A DNA stretch of 64,000 nucleotides, taken from Tangfeifania diversioriginum (GTDB taxonomy: Bacteria; Bacteroidota; Bacteroidia; Bacteroidales; Prolixibacteraceae). Location of the stretch: NCBI GenBank assembly GCA_945873105.1, contig CAMCBW010000030.1, positions 1 to 64,000 on the forward strand. Reading direction: 5' to 3'. The notes below the pieces were generated by a model that did not search any database, had not been told where the DNA came from, and saw nothing but the letters and a program-made list of their open reading frames with translations. The position numbers were made by a program, and so were the translations under genes. Shown here in pieces: positions 25,127 through 33,423 of the stretch (positions are counted from its first letter, which is position 1; each line of letters begins with the position of its first letter).

Positions 25127-27321
25127 GTTGCTTCAATTTTAGTTTTTTTGTTTCGGAAGGTGAATTGATGAATCCGGTTATCCTTTAGCACGATTGTTCC
25201 ATGACTCTCAAGTTCTGGTTTTCCAAAAATTGAAAGATCTATTTGTGAAACTAGCGTGAGTGATTGCGGATGATAGGCATCATCGCCATACAACTGTCTG
25301 ACCGAGTAATTGGCTCGCACCCTGTTGGTAAATGGGGCAATAAAGTCGTGCAGCCAGATCAGGCCTTTCTTGTTTTGAAGGCTGTTCAGTGGCAGGGTAT
25401 CGGTGATGGTTAGTTCCGGGTAAAATCCCAAAAGGAGCTTGAAGGCTGTAAGGTAGAAGTAATAGAGCAAGGATTTTTTACTCCCGTAAAAGGTAGTAAA
25501 GTAAAACATGATACCGTCGTTAACATAGTATGCTGTGCTTTTTGATTGGCTGCAATAGAGATAGCTGTTGTTGAACGAGTCTGTAAATGCCTCCCACCGC
25601 TCCACCTGTTCAGTGCCTTTGTCATCGTTGTATCGAAATTCAAATACACTGTTGGGCGGGATGTCAAAGGATTTCTTTAACAAGGTCAAGGTTCTGACCC
25701 CTGATACAGTATCGCCTTCTGCAGGATTGTCAAAAGAGGCAAGGGTGAGGCTGTTGAGCTCTGCCTTGAGATAATAGGAAAATGGGTAGTCGATGGTTTT
25801 GGAACCAGGTTTAGGCGAGGTTTGTACTTGAAAATGCAAATGGGGATGTGAGGAACGGCCCGAATTTCCGCAGTTTGCCAGCACATCTCCGCACTTTACC
25901 TGATCTCCTTTACCGACCTTGAAGGTTCCCTTCCGCAAGTGGGAAAGCTGTGTATACAATCCCGGCAAGTGACGTATGGTGATGGTATTTCCCCAGTTGT
26001 TGCGGGTATCCATGGTCCCTATTTCATTGTCCTCCACCTGATCGATGATCTCTTCCACAAAACCATCAGCAGGTGCCAGTACAGGTTTGTTGTAGCAATA
26101 ATAATCTTCACAGCGCAAACCGTCGGAACTGTAGCTTTTCATCTCCTCATCCAGCAGAATAAAATCGTAGGCGTTGCTCCACTCTCCCTTGTGCGTATAA
26201 ATCCCGTTGTGCCCCTGGTTGATCATCCATTCTCCCCAGAAAGGGAGCTGAATTGGGTGGTAGTACAGTTGTGAGAGTCTGGTTTTGTTGTTGGCATAAC
26301 TGTATAGATTCGATTCCGGTGTATAATGCTGGATAGGCGTAAGAACCAGTCCTGAGGCTTTTTTTCGCATCATCAGGAAGTACAGGAAAAGTATTACCAC
26401 CACGGAGAAGGGAAGAGAAAAAACAGGCAGTTGCATGAAACCCAAAAGTTTGGTCATGAACAGCAATACCACGGAGGTAAGGGGAACCAAAAGAAAGGTC
26501 CAGAGATAGGATTTGCCCGATGGGATCACGAAAAATCCCCCAATTGCCAAAGCCGTCATGATATAATTGGCACCTATGTTGTAGTAGGAGAAGCCTGTCG
26601 TATCGGATCCTGTAAAGGAGGCAAAGAAGGAGGCTGAAAGAAATCCCAGGATAGAGAGGGAAAAGGCAATTCTGGAGGTGATCAGCAACAGGAGAGCAAT
26701 GATCATTCCTGAGATAAGGTTGTTTTGGAAGAGAACTGAACTCAGCGCTCTCAGGTAGGTATCTGCCATCTGGTGGATGGTAATTCCATCGATGGCCTGC
26801 AGGAAATTGACCAATTCACTGCCACCTACGGAATAGGCCGTATTGATCCAGTAGATGTTCCGGTGGGTAAGCCCCAGGTTTTCAAAAGTGGAGGAGGGGA
26901 GAACGATCAGCCAAAAGCCGATTACAAAAGGAATGCTCAGATGTGGCAATCCATATTTTCCCAGCCATCCCCCCAGTGTCACGGATAATATTAATGTCAG
27001 CAATACTGCAAGCAGAAGCAAACTAAAGTAGACGAATCCCGGATCAAAGAAGGTACCCATGCCAAGTCCGATCAGTAGGGCATTGAAACTGTAGAGCCCC
27101 TTTCTGAGCTGCTCTTTCTCAAATCCCATGGAGTCGGCAATCAGCACTGTGGCTAAAATGGCAATCAATCCACTCAATCCGGCATAAAAATTGAAAAAGG
27201 TGATCAGCAGCATGCCTGCCGAAAACAGTCTGTTGTTCAGAAAGAACACAACAGAATAGCTGTTCAGCGTTGCTGGCAGGATATCCTCTTTCCAGGCTAT
27301 GGTAAGTCGATTAATATTCAT
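25111..27321 (-). CDS. Urea-transporter domain fused to M23 peptidase
   Basis: A 736-residue two-domain membrane protein. Residues 25-318 are hydrophobic with about ten spans and the internal duplication of the urea transporter (UT) family (LYSFNALLIGLGMGTFF; YYNIGANYIMTALAIGGFF). Residues 360-505 are an M23 metallopeptidase domain: THKG (His377), AYDF (Asp386), LSHL (His461) and HPHLHF (His494, His496). The His377-Asp386 spacing is longer than the HxxxD of LytM, so zinc binding needs checking. A beta-rich tail of about 230 residues follows. The peptidase would lie in the periplasm. It may move a small urea- or amide-like compound and process wall or peptide substrate. Confidence 0.85.
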   Translation of the reverse strand: MNINRLTIAWKEDILPATLNSYSVVFFLNNRLFSAGMLLITFFNFYAGLSGLIAILATVLIADSMGFEKEQLRKGLYSFNALLIGLGMGTFFDPGFVYFSLLLLAVLLTLILSVTLGGWLGKYGLPHLSIPFVIGFWLIVLPSSTFENLGLTHRNIYWINTAYSVGGSELVNFLQAIDGITIHQMADTYLRALSSVLFQNNLISGMIIALLLLITSRIAFSLSILGFLSASFFASFTGSDTTGFSYYNIGANYIMTALAIGGFFVIPSGKSYLWTFLLVPLTSVVLLFMTKLLGFMQLPVFSLPFSVVVILFLYFLMMRKKASGLVLTPIQHYTPESNLYSYANNKTRLSQLYYHPIQLPFWGEWMINQGHNGIYTHKGEWSNAYDFILLDEEMKSYSSDGLRCEDYYCYNKPVLAPADGFVEEIIDQVEDNEIGTMDTRNNWGNTITIRHLPGLYTQLSHLRKGTFKVGKGDQVKCGDVLANCGNSGRSSHPHLHFQVQTSPKPGSKTIDYPFSYYLKAELNSLTLASFDNPAEGDTVSGVRTLTLLKKSFDIPPNSVFEFRYNDDKGTEQVERWEAFTDSFNNSYLYCSQSKSTAYYVNDGIMFYFTTFYGSKKSLLYYFYLTAFKLLLGFYPELTITDTLPLNSLQNKKGLIWLHDFIAPFTNRVRANYSVRQLYGDDAYHPQSLTLVSQIDLSIFGKPELESHGTIVLKDNRIHQFTFRNKKTKIEATCTNI

Positions 27322-27336
27322 TTTTTCAGCATTTAT

Positions 27337-27412
27337 TTATTCCGTCCCTCTGTCCCTAAGTCTATAAGTCCCTAAGTCCCTCCGTCCCTCCGTCCTTTCT
27401 CCTTCCCCTCTT
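27337..27412. repeat. Pyrimidine-rich short tandem repeat
   Basis: Irregular units of GTCCCTAA, GTCCCTCC and CCGTCCCTC fill most of the gap between the decarboxylase stop and the urea-transporter gene start. On the transcribed strand it reads as a purine-rich leader (GGGAC repeats), just upstream of the transporter gene. Confidence 0.6.
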
Positions 27413-27427
27413 CCGCTCCCTGCTTAC

Positions 27428-28789
27428 CTAACTCAGGCTGCTCTTGGCCAGATGTTCGGGAACCAGCTCTCCGCTTTGGAGGTAGTTCAGTGTTTCCGCC
27501 TGGCGGATCACATGCGGATGACTGTTCTGGTCCAGCAGGAGGATATTGGGGCGCAAAGTGATGAACTGCATCCACTGCGTCATGTTGTAGGCTCCGACTT
27601 TGTGAACCACAACGTGATCCCCTCGTTTCAGCAGTGGCAGGGATATATTTTCCCGGATAATGTCTATGTTCATGCAAAGCGGACCATAGAGCACGGTCTC
27701 CTCTGTATATTGTCCTCCCTCCTGGGCAGGGGTCACCTTGTGGTCGTACCAGAAGGCCGTAAAGAGTGAGTTGACACCAATGTCAAGTATGGTGGAACTC
27801 CTGCCATCCGAGAGTCGTTTGTTGGCAAGTACAGTGCCCAGCAGAAATCCTGCGTCATCCACCAATGCCCTTCCGGTTTCCAGTATCAACAATGGCAGCT
27901 CCTCCTGGTCGAAACCGGCACCCAGTATGGCTTCAGAGATTGTATCTGCAAATTGGTCGATGGTCGGAACAGTGTCAGTACCCGGCAGATAGGATCCTTT
28001 TAAGGTATTGGTGGAGGGAAATCCACCACCCAGATCCAGGTACTGAACGGCCAAACCAAAATTGGCCTTGATTTTATGCGCCAGCTCACTGAGCTTAGTT
28101 GCAGCAATTCCATAGGCGGCTGTCTCCAGCATGAAGGTGCCTATGTGGCAGTGTAGACCAACCAGTGAGAGCAATCCGCTGTGGATGATCTTCGTAACGG
28201 CACTCCAGGCCTGGCCATTTTCGTAGTTGAAACCGAAGCGGTCCCATTTTGGGTAGATCCCGGTATCCATGTTGACACGGATGGCCACCCTGGGCTTGAG
28301 GCTGAACTCTTCACTCACTTTGATCAACATATACAGTTCATCAAAATGGTCGATGTGGATGAGCGAATTGTTTTGCGCAGCCAGGATCAATTGTTCCTCC
28401 GTCTTATCGGGACCATTGAAGATAATCTTGTTCCCGGGAACACCGTTCCCCAGCGCCTTTTCGTATTCAAAACCTGAAACTACCTCAGCCCAGGATCCCT
28501 CCTGGTGAAATACCCGGCAAACAGCATTGAGGTAGTTCGTTTTGTAGGACCACGCAAACTGCACCTTGGGATAGCGGGTTTTAAATACCCGCGAGGCATG
28601 CTGGAAGTTCCGGCGGATCTGCTTTTCAGAGATGACGAAAAGCGGAGATCCGTACTGATGGATCAGCTCTTTTACACTCGCTCCTTCCAGGTGACTTACC
28701 ACCTCGTTTTTGGTTTGAGTTCCAAATTTGTTGACAAATCCGGTATTCAATTTTTTGATGATGGGACGTTCGTATCTTAATTTTTCCAT
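27428..28789 (-). CDS. Fold-type III PLP decarboxylase, substrate unknown
   Basis: A 453-residue enzyme related to diaminopimelate, ornithine/lysine and carboxynorspermidine decarboxylases. The PLP lysine is Lys83 in SYKTN; His215 in HCHIG, the GGGFP phosphate loop (254-258), ETGR (304-307) and the cross-subunit Cys372 in GPLCMNID follow in the family order, and a final barrel closes the protein. LysA normally has GP.CE(S/G).D at the Cys and EPGR; the Met-Asn after Cys372 and ETGR suggest another substrate. An N-terminal extension of about 40 residues precedes the barrel. Context with an ATP-grasp ligase and PqqD-like protein suggests a tailoring or precursor-making step. Confidence 0.82.
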   Translation of the reverse strand: MEKLRYERPIIKKLNTGFVNKFGTQTKNEVVSHLEGASVKELIHQYGSPLFVISEKQIRRNFQHASRVFKTRYPKVQFAWSYKTNYLNAVCRVFHQEGSWAEVVSGFEYEKALGNGVPGNKIIFNGPDKTEEQLILAAQNNSLIHIDHFDELYMLIKVSEEFSLKPRVAIRVNMDTGIYPKWDRFGFNYENGQAWSAVTKIIHSGLLSLVGLHCHIGTFMLETAAYGIAATKLSELAHKIKANFGLAVQYLDLGGGFPSTNTLKGSYLPGTDTVPTIDQFADTISEAILGAGFDQEELPLLILETGRALVDDAGFLLGTVLANKRLSDGRSSTILDIGVNSLFTAFWYDHKVTPAQEGGQYTEETVLYGPLCMNIDIIRENISLPLLKRGDHVVVHKVGAYNMTQWMQFITLRPNILLLDQNSHPHVIRQAETLNYLQSGELVPEHLAKSSLS

Positions 28790-28842
28790 TTTGTCATTGT
28801 TTTATATTGTGGCAGGTCCGGCACAAATAATCAACCCAACCT

Positions 28843-28950
28843 CCTTTAACCTTTCCCCTTTAACCTTTCCCCTTTAACCTTTCCCCTTTAACCTTTCCCC
28901 TTTATCCTTTATCCTTTAACCTTTATCCTTTAACCTTTATCCTTTCCCCC
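28843..28950. repeat. Tandem repeat of ~14 bp (CCCCTTTAACCTTT type)
   Basis: About four near-perfect CCCCTTTAACCTTT units, then shorter TTTATCC/TTTAACC units, fill the 162-bp gap between the ATP-grasp gene and the decarboxylase. As RNA it reads AAAGGTTAAAGGGG over and over: several strong Shine-Dalgarno-like stretches in the leader of the decarboxylase, where copy-number change could tune translation. Confidence 0.85.
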
Positions 28951-28951
28951 T

Positions 28952-30022
28952 TCACAACTCCCCCTTCACCGATATCTGTTGAAATTCACTTACATCGGTC
29001 ACCAGATCCCATGCGTAGCGGATGAACATTTTGCCTACCGTATAGTGTTTAAATGGTTCTACCTTTTCACCCAGGGCCATTTTTACAAGTGTTGCCGGTT
29101 GGTTTTGCCCGGCCCCCGCCGTTAGGTAGATCCAGGCAGGGAAGCGAGGATTAACCTCCATGATGTAGGAGATGCCTTCGGTGGTTTGCATGATCTCCAA
29201 TTCACATCCACCCCTCCAATTGGTAGCTTTCACAAATTTGTCGGCCAGTTCCAGGTAGGAGGCATCTTCGATGGTAATTCCTGCCCATGCTTTGCCCTTG
29301 TCGGTGATGTAAAGCTTCCGCATGGGGATGACACTGATGGTATTTCCTTTTCCATCTCCAAGTACTGCAATGTTGATCTCTGTCCCGGTGATAAATTTTT
29401 GCGCAATCACCGGAAGACCCCATTTCGCCTGTAATTTGTAAAATGCTTTTTGTGCCTCCTCCTTGGTGTTGACGATCATGGCATCGTAATATTTTCCTTT
29501 TACCACCAGCGGAAAGTCCAAATCATCTGCGGCCTTGTTCAATTCATTCACCTGGTTGACAATCCGGTCCTCCGGCACCATCAGGTGGTGTTTCTTTCCA
29601 AATTTGTAGAGCGATATCTTGTGGCGAGCTTCAAACTGTTCGAGGTCGGGTAAAAAGGTTCGAATGCCCATCTCCTTTAACCTTTCACTTAATTTGATGA
29701 AACTGAACAGCTCTGCATCAAAATTGGGAATGATCAGGTCGATTTTTTCTATCTCATGAATGCGTGTCAACCGGTGCATCAGGTTTTCAACCCCTGCAGA
29801 GGGATAGGGAATCTGGTAGGTTTTGTCTACCAGATCATGCAAGTAGATTCCCGGTTCAAGCGCCTCGTAACTAAGTCCGATGATCCTTAATTCATACTCG
29901 TTGGATTCCCGTATAGCCCTAATGACAGCCACTCCGGGACCGGGACTGTCGATGGCATTGAGCCCGGTTACGGCAATTACCAGTTTCCGCTTTGGGTTTT
30001 GAAGTGAGCCAGAGAGATTCAT
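28952..30022 (-). CDS. ATP-grasp ligase (PylC/CPSase-like)
   Basis: A 356-residue protein with an N-terminal Rossmann-like domain (VTGLNAIDSPGPGVAVIRAIR, about 19-39), a lid region with VVKGKYYDA near residue 174, and the catalytic strand-loop ending in the metal-binding MEVNPRF near residue 290. It resembles the ATP-grasp enzymes of the PylC/carbamoyl-phosphate synthase branch, which activate a carboxylate as acyl phosphate and join it to an amine. No biotin or carbamoyl domain is attached. It lies 47 bp after the PqqD-like gene. The expected reaction is amide bond formation on a small amino acid or on a peptide; substrate unknown. Confidence 0.82.
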   Translation of the reverse strand: MNLSGSLQNPKRKLVIAVTGLNAIDSPGPGVAVIRAIRESNEYELRIIGLSYEALEPGIYLHDLVDKTYQIPYPSAGVENLMHRLTRIHEIEKIDLIIPNFDAELFSFIKLSERLKEMGIRTFLPDLEQFEARHKISLYKFGKKHHLMVPEDRIVNQVNELNKAADDLDFPLVVKGKYYDAMIVNTKEEAQKAFYKLQAKWGLPVIAQKFITGTEINIAVLGDGKGNTISVIPMRKLYITDKGKAWAGITIEDASYLELADKFVKATNWRGGCELEIMQTTEGISYIMEVNPRFPAWIYLTAGAGQNQPATLVKMALGEKVEPFKHYTVGKMFIRYAWDLVTDVSEFQQISVKGEL

Positions 30023-30069
30023 ACTTTGATTAGTTTTGGTGAGTTATATCCGACTTGGTTCTGTAAAGT

Positions 30070-30312
30070 TTATTCTTCCAGCAGGTTATGCTCCCTGAGC
30101 TGGGTGAGAAAATCCTCCAGGTCCTTCTCCAGCTGGTTTCTTTCCACATCATATTTGTCACTTATCAGTTCAATGATCTCCTGCCGTGATTTGTCTTCTT
30201 TGAAACAGGCGATGATATCGGTGCCAATTTGATTGGAGGAGAAGGAGTCGCCGGAACCTGGATTGAAGACGAATCCGGTGTCGCTGGTGGCTATGTTTTT
30301 TTTGAATTTCAT
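30070..30312 (-). CDS. PqqD-family peptide-binding protein (RRE-like)
   Basis: An 80-residue PqqD-like protein: a beta hairpin (GFVFNPGSGDSFSSNQIG, residues 13-30) followed by three helices (IIELISDKYDVERNQLEKD) and a final helix ending EHNLLEE. PqqD-fold domains bind leader peptides of ribosomal natural products for modifying enzymes. Free-standing PqqD-like proteins in Bacteroidota also occur without a known peptide. None of the small frames close by is a clear precursor. It is the first gene after the two-component pair, 44 bp past the response regulator stop. Confidence 0.85.
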   Translation of the reverse strand: MKFKKNIATSDTGFVFNPGSGDSFSSNQIGTDIIACFKEDKSRQEIIELISDKYDVERNQLEKDLEDFLTQLREHNLLEE

Positions 30313-30356
30313 GGGTGATATGTTTTTGTTAATTTAAGTAATTGTTTATCAGTATT

Positions 30357-31076
30357 TTAAACATAAAAAGTCCTGTCAAGGAATTTTTGAAAGTTTTCCT
30401 TGTACTGTTCACCTACCGGGATGTATATTTTTTCATCAAAGACAATCCGGTTGCGTTCAATCACTTTGACATGGTTGAGGTTGACAATAAATGAGCGGTG
30501 TATCCTCATAAAATGCGTGGCGGGAAGCATCTGCTCTATGTTTTTCATCCGCATCAGCGTGGTAAGGGGTTTGTCTTTGGTGAGATGGATGATGATGTAT
30601 TCATTGGAGCCCTCAATGTATTTGATTTCTGACAATTGAATCCTTATTAACCTGTGTTCAGCCTTCACAAAAATGTACTCATTCTGGGTTTGAACAGGTT
30701 CTTCCGTACGTTGGTTTAAATCAAACCAGGCCTTGGCCTTGTTGGCCGACTTCAGGAACATGGCATAGCTGATAGGTTTCAGCAGGTAGTCCAGTGCATC
30801 GACCTGGAAACCCTCAAAGGCATACTCACTGTAAGCAGTCGTAAAGATGACAGGAATCTTTTTCTCAAGCGACTTTACAAAATCCAATCCGTTCAAATCA
30901 GGCATGTTGATATCCGCAAATAGCAGGTCTGCCTTTTCATCCCTTACGAATTGCAAGGCTTCAAATGCGCTTGAACAGAGTGCAACAGTTTCAAGAAAGG
31001 GAGTTCTTTCCAGATAGGCACCGATCTGCTTCAACGCAAGAGGTTCATCGTCTATGGCAACGCATCGTATTTTCAT
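30357..31076 (-). CDS. LytTR-family response regulator
   Basis: A 239-residue regulator: receiver domain (1-120) with acidic pair Asp9/Asp10, phospho-acceptor Asp55 in FADINMPDLNG and Lys near 105, then a LytTR DNA-binding domain (about 138-238) with RIHRSFIVNLNHVKVIE. The partner histidine kinase lies directly upstream on the same strand. The PqqD-like operon begins 44 bp downstream, so it may be read from the same transcript and also be the target. No LytTR operator could be recognised with confidence. Confidence 0.93.
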   Translation of the reverse strand: MKIRCVAIDDEPLALKQIGAYLERTPFLETVALCSSAFEALQFVRDEKADLLFADINMPDLNGLDFVKSLEKKIPVIFTTAYSEYAFEGFQVDALDYLLKPISYAMFLKSANKAKAWFDLNQRTEEPVQTQNEYIFVKAEHRLIRIQLSEIKYIEGSNEYIIIHLTKDKPLTTLMRMKNIEQMLPATHFMRIHRSFIVNLNHVKVIERNRIVFDEKIYIPVGEQYKENFQKFLDRTFYV

Positions 31077-31158
31077 TTTCTGTTGTTCCGGATTAATATT
31101 GTTGATCTATTTTTCTGCTTAAACTGGTAATGTGACTTCCTGACGGGTTAACTACTGG

Positions 31159-32292
31159 TCAATTTTTGAGCACTGCCCCATCAATGGGTACGTTCAGGTC
31201 AACCTGGTATTCTGTCTCAGTCTCGCCTATTTCATATTGGTAGGCCTTTCCATAAAGCAGGTCAAGGCTTTTCCTGATATTACTTAATCCAATACCGGAA
31301 TAACGGTTGTCTGATGCCGGGAGTTTGAAGTGCTTACTGTTCCTTAAGGTACAGTGAAGTCTGTTTCCTGTTACACCGATGGTGAAGAGAACAAAGGATT
31401 CCTGCTGGTAGCTTACACCATGTTTGAAAGCATTCTCCAAGAGGGAGATAAAGAGCATGGGAGGTATCTGGATGTCTGGAATATTTTCAGGTATCTCCAG
31501 TTTCACCATGACATGCTTCGAAAACCGCAATTGCATCAGTGAAATGTAGCTTTCGATAAACCCTATCTCCTTTTTAAGGCTTGTTTGACCCTGGGAGGTG
31601 TCGTAAAGGAGATACCGCATCATGGTAGAGAGACGGATAACTGCATCTTTTGCATCCTCCTGGTTGAGGTCAATCAGGGAGTGTATGTTGTTCAGCGTGT
31701 TCATAAAAAAATGGGGACTGACCTGGTGCCTGAGCAGGGCCAGTTCGGTCCGTAGTTGTTCTTTCTCCAAATCCTTGCGGTGGTCATCGGCTACCAGCCA
31801 CTGTCCGATGACCTTGAAAGTGGTGCTGGTTCCAACAATTAAAAAGGAAATAAGCAGGTTGGCAACAATCTGCAGGGTGGTGGTATCGTAAGCCGTTTTT
31901 TGTTCAGGTTTGAAACCGATGGGAGCCGGCATGCCGGATCCCAATTCCATCGGAATTCCTGAACCCAGGTTCATGGGGGGCATCTTCAATGGAGCCGGGA
32001 AAAGGATCGAATTCAGGAACATTCCAGTCAATGGAATGATCACTATGAGCGCAACGGCCGAAAAAATATAGCGTTTGTAACTCTTGGCCAAAAGAAATTT
32101 TGGAACAAGGATGAGGATATTGAACAGAAAAAGCAGAAAGAAACAGAAGATTCTGAACCATTCTGAAAATAGCTTCTCCCAGTCAGGAACATTGAATCCC
32201 CATTGGTTGAAAAATGGAATGGAAAAAATTCCAAGCCAAATTACCCCGTAAAGCAGGTACTCAATGACCGTTATTTTGAATGATTTGTTCAT
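31159..32292 (-). CDS. Sensor histidine kinase, LytS/YehU family
   Basis: A 377-residue inner-membrane kinase with four spans (about 10-30, 48-66, 76-97, 140-160), a Met/Pro/Gly-rich extracellular loop between spans 3 and 4 (about 101-128, with PLKMPPMNLG repeats), and the His_kinase domain with His194 in SPHFFMNTLNN. The ATPase G-box region is near 340 (YSGIGLSNIRKSLDLLYG). The Met-rich loop might sense a metal or hydrophobic ligand, which is speculation. It pairs with the LytTR regulator downstream. Confidence 0.92.
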   Translation of the reverse strand: MNKSFKITVIEYLLYGVIWLGIFSIPFFNQWGFNVPDWEKLFSEWFRIFCFFLLFLFNILILVPKFLLAKSYKRYIFSAVALIVIIPLTGMFLNSILFPAPLKMPPMNLGSGIPMELGSGMPAPIGFKPEQKTAYDTTTLQIVANLLISFLIVGTSTTFKVIGQWLVADDHRKDLEKEQLRTELALLRHQVSPHFFMNTLNNIHSLIDLNQEDAKDAVIRLSTMMRYLLYDTSQGQTSLKKEIGFIESYISLMQLRFSKHVMVKLEIPENIPDIQIPPMLFISLLENAFKHGVSYQQESFVLFTIGVTGNRLHCTLRNSKHFKLPASDNRYSGIGLSNIRKSLDLLYGKAYQYEIGETETEYQVDLNVPIDGAVLKN

Positions 32293-32321
32293 CTTTGATA
32301 TTATCCTCAGTGAATCAAAGA

Positions 32322-32329
32322 CAAAGATA
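32322..32329 (-). promoter_or_regulatory. -7 box upstream of the histidine kinase
   Basis: TATCTTTG on the minus strand, 29 bp before the ATG at 32292. No TTTG at 19-21 bp upstream, so only a half-match. It would serve the kinase, regulator and possibly the PqqD-like operon. Confidence 0.4.
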
Positions 32330-32482
32330 AATTTCCCTGAAGAGAATCAGTCCCGAATCAGTAAAAAGGTTATTCCCTTCAGTAGAATGCTGAAATGAAT
32401 CAGTGATTGGTGAAGGAACTCAATGACAGAGCTCAAGGGGCATGGGGCATAGTGCTAGGGGCATGGAGCAGTGTTGAAAGAA

Positions 32483-32680
32483 TTAAGGGTTCTTCAGCGC
32501 TTCCAGGCACTTTTTGCAGAGACAATCTTCGTATTTGACAGCAAGATCATCCAGCATCTCAGCAGTAATGCCCACATCAAAACATTCGCAATTGGAGCCC
32601 CCTGTGCAAACATGGCTATTGTTGCACCTTTCGCAGGTTTTGGGCTCATACTTTGAAACCCAATTGTAAGAATTGGCCAT
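32483..32680 (-). CDS. Cysteine-rich CWC-family protein
   Basis: A 65-residue protein with eight cysteines in paired spacing: CERC, C..G..C.C (SHVCTGGSNCECF) and CLCKKCL at the end, as in the small CWC family. These probably bind a metal or a cluster; function unknown. I use the ATG at 32680, which lies 4 bp after the stop of the ferredoxin-reductase-like gene, so it is the last gene of the long operon that begins at 46 kb. Both products are redox/metal-type, which may link them. Confidence 0.8.
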   Translation of the reverse strand: MANSYNWVSKYEPKTCERCNNSHVCTGGSNCECFDVGITAEMLDDLAVKYEDCLCKKCLEALKNP

Positions 32681-32684
32681 TTGG

Positions 32685-33341
32685 TTAGAAGAATACCTCG
32701 GTGCGAATATTTTCCGGCTTAACTCCTTCCAGCTCCAGGTATCCGGACAATTCATTCACCATGCTTGAATTTCCACAGATGTAATAGATAGAATCCCTGT
32801 TGATTTTCTGCTCTTTGAGGAAATGTGTTACACGTCCATGGTAATGAATCCCCTGCTCCTTTGAAGTACAAGCCTTGTAGGAGCCAGCCGGGTAATCCGT
32901 TGCATGGTAGGCTTCTTCGTCGAACTTGATCCCATGGATTACATCACACCTGAGTTGAGGATTGGACAAAACCATGCTGTGGAATGGCGATATGCCTGTG
33001 CCTGTTGCAACAAAGGTGTAGTGGTTGTCCTGCACCGACTCACGGTCTCTCAAAACAAAGAATCCAAAGGGACCGGAGATTTCCACCCGTGTGCCGATTT
33101 TCATGTATTTCAGTTCTTTGGATAATTTCCCATCGGTAACCTCCTTGATGAGCAGGTCGATGGTAGCTCCGTTTTCAGGACTGTAAATGGAGTATTCGCG
33201 GGCGATGTTTTCGCCCGGGATGTTCAAAACCAGGTATTGGCCTGCCTTGAATTCAAAATTGTTTTTCTCCAGTTTAACCAGGTAAGTGGAGTCAGTTAAA
33301 TTTATAATATCCAGTATTTTACTGTAGGTTATCTTTTTCAT
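32685..33341 (-). CDS. Ferredoxin-NADP reductase-like FAD oxidoreductase
   Basis: A 218-residue flavoprotein. The FAD site is REYSIYS near residue 53 and the NAD(P) loop is ATGTGISPFHS near residue 110; the C-terminal CGNSSMVNELS and final aromatic EVFF are usual for ferredoxin/flavodoxin-NADP reductases. The start at ATG 33341 leaves 82 bp after lipA; the longer frame would overlap lipA and starts badly. Downstream of lipoyl synthase, a radical SAM enzyme that needs electrons, a role as reductase for a ferredoxin or flavodoxin serving LipA is conceivable. Confidence 0.85.
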   Translation of the reverse strand: MKKITYSKILDIINLTDSTYLVKLEKNNFEFKAGQYLVLNIPGENIAREYSIYSPENGATIDLLIKEVTDGKLSKELKYMKIGTRVEISGPFGFFVLRDRESVQDNHYTFVATGTGISPFHSMVLSNPQLRCDVIHGIKFDEEAYHATDYPAGSYKACTSKEQGIHYHGRVTHFLKEQKINRDSIYYICGNSSMVNELSGYLELEGVKPENIRTEVFF

Positions 33342-33423
33342 TCGTGAATAATAGGAATTTTTTTTGTGACGCAGTTTGGTGGATTGGGTCACAAGATATT
33401 GGTTCTTTTGCATTGTAAAATTT

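Noticed and set aside
27428-28789. Diaminopimelate decarboxylase LysA
   Set aside because: Same fold and PLP site, but the substrate motifs differ (ETGR, GPLCMNID) and the context is not lysine synthesis. Called only as a fold-III decarboxylase.
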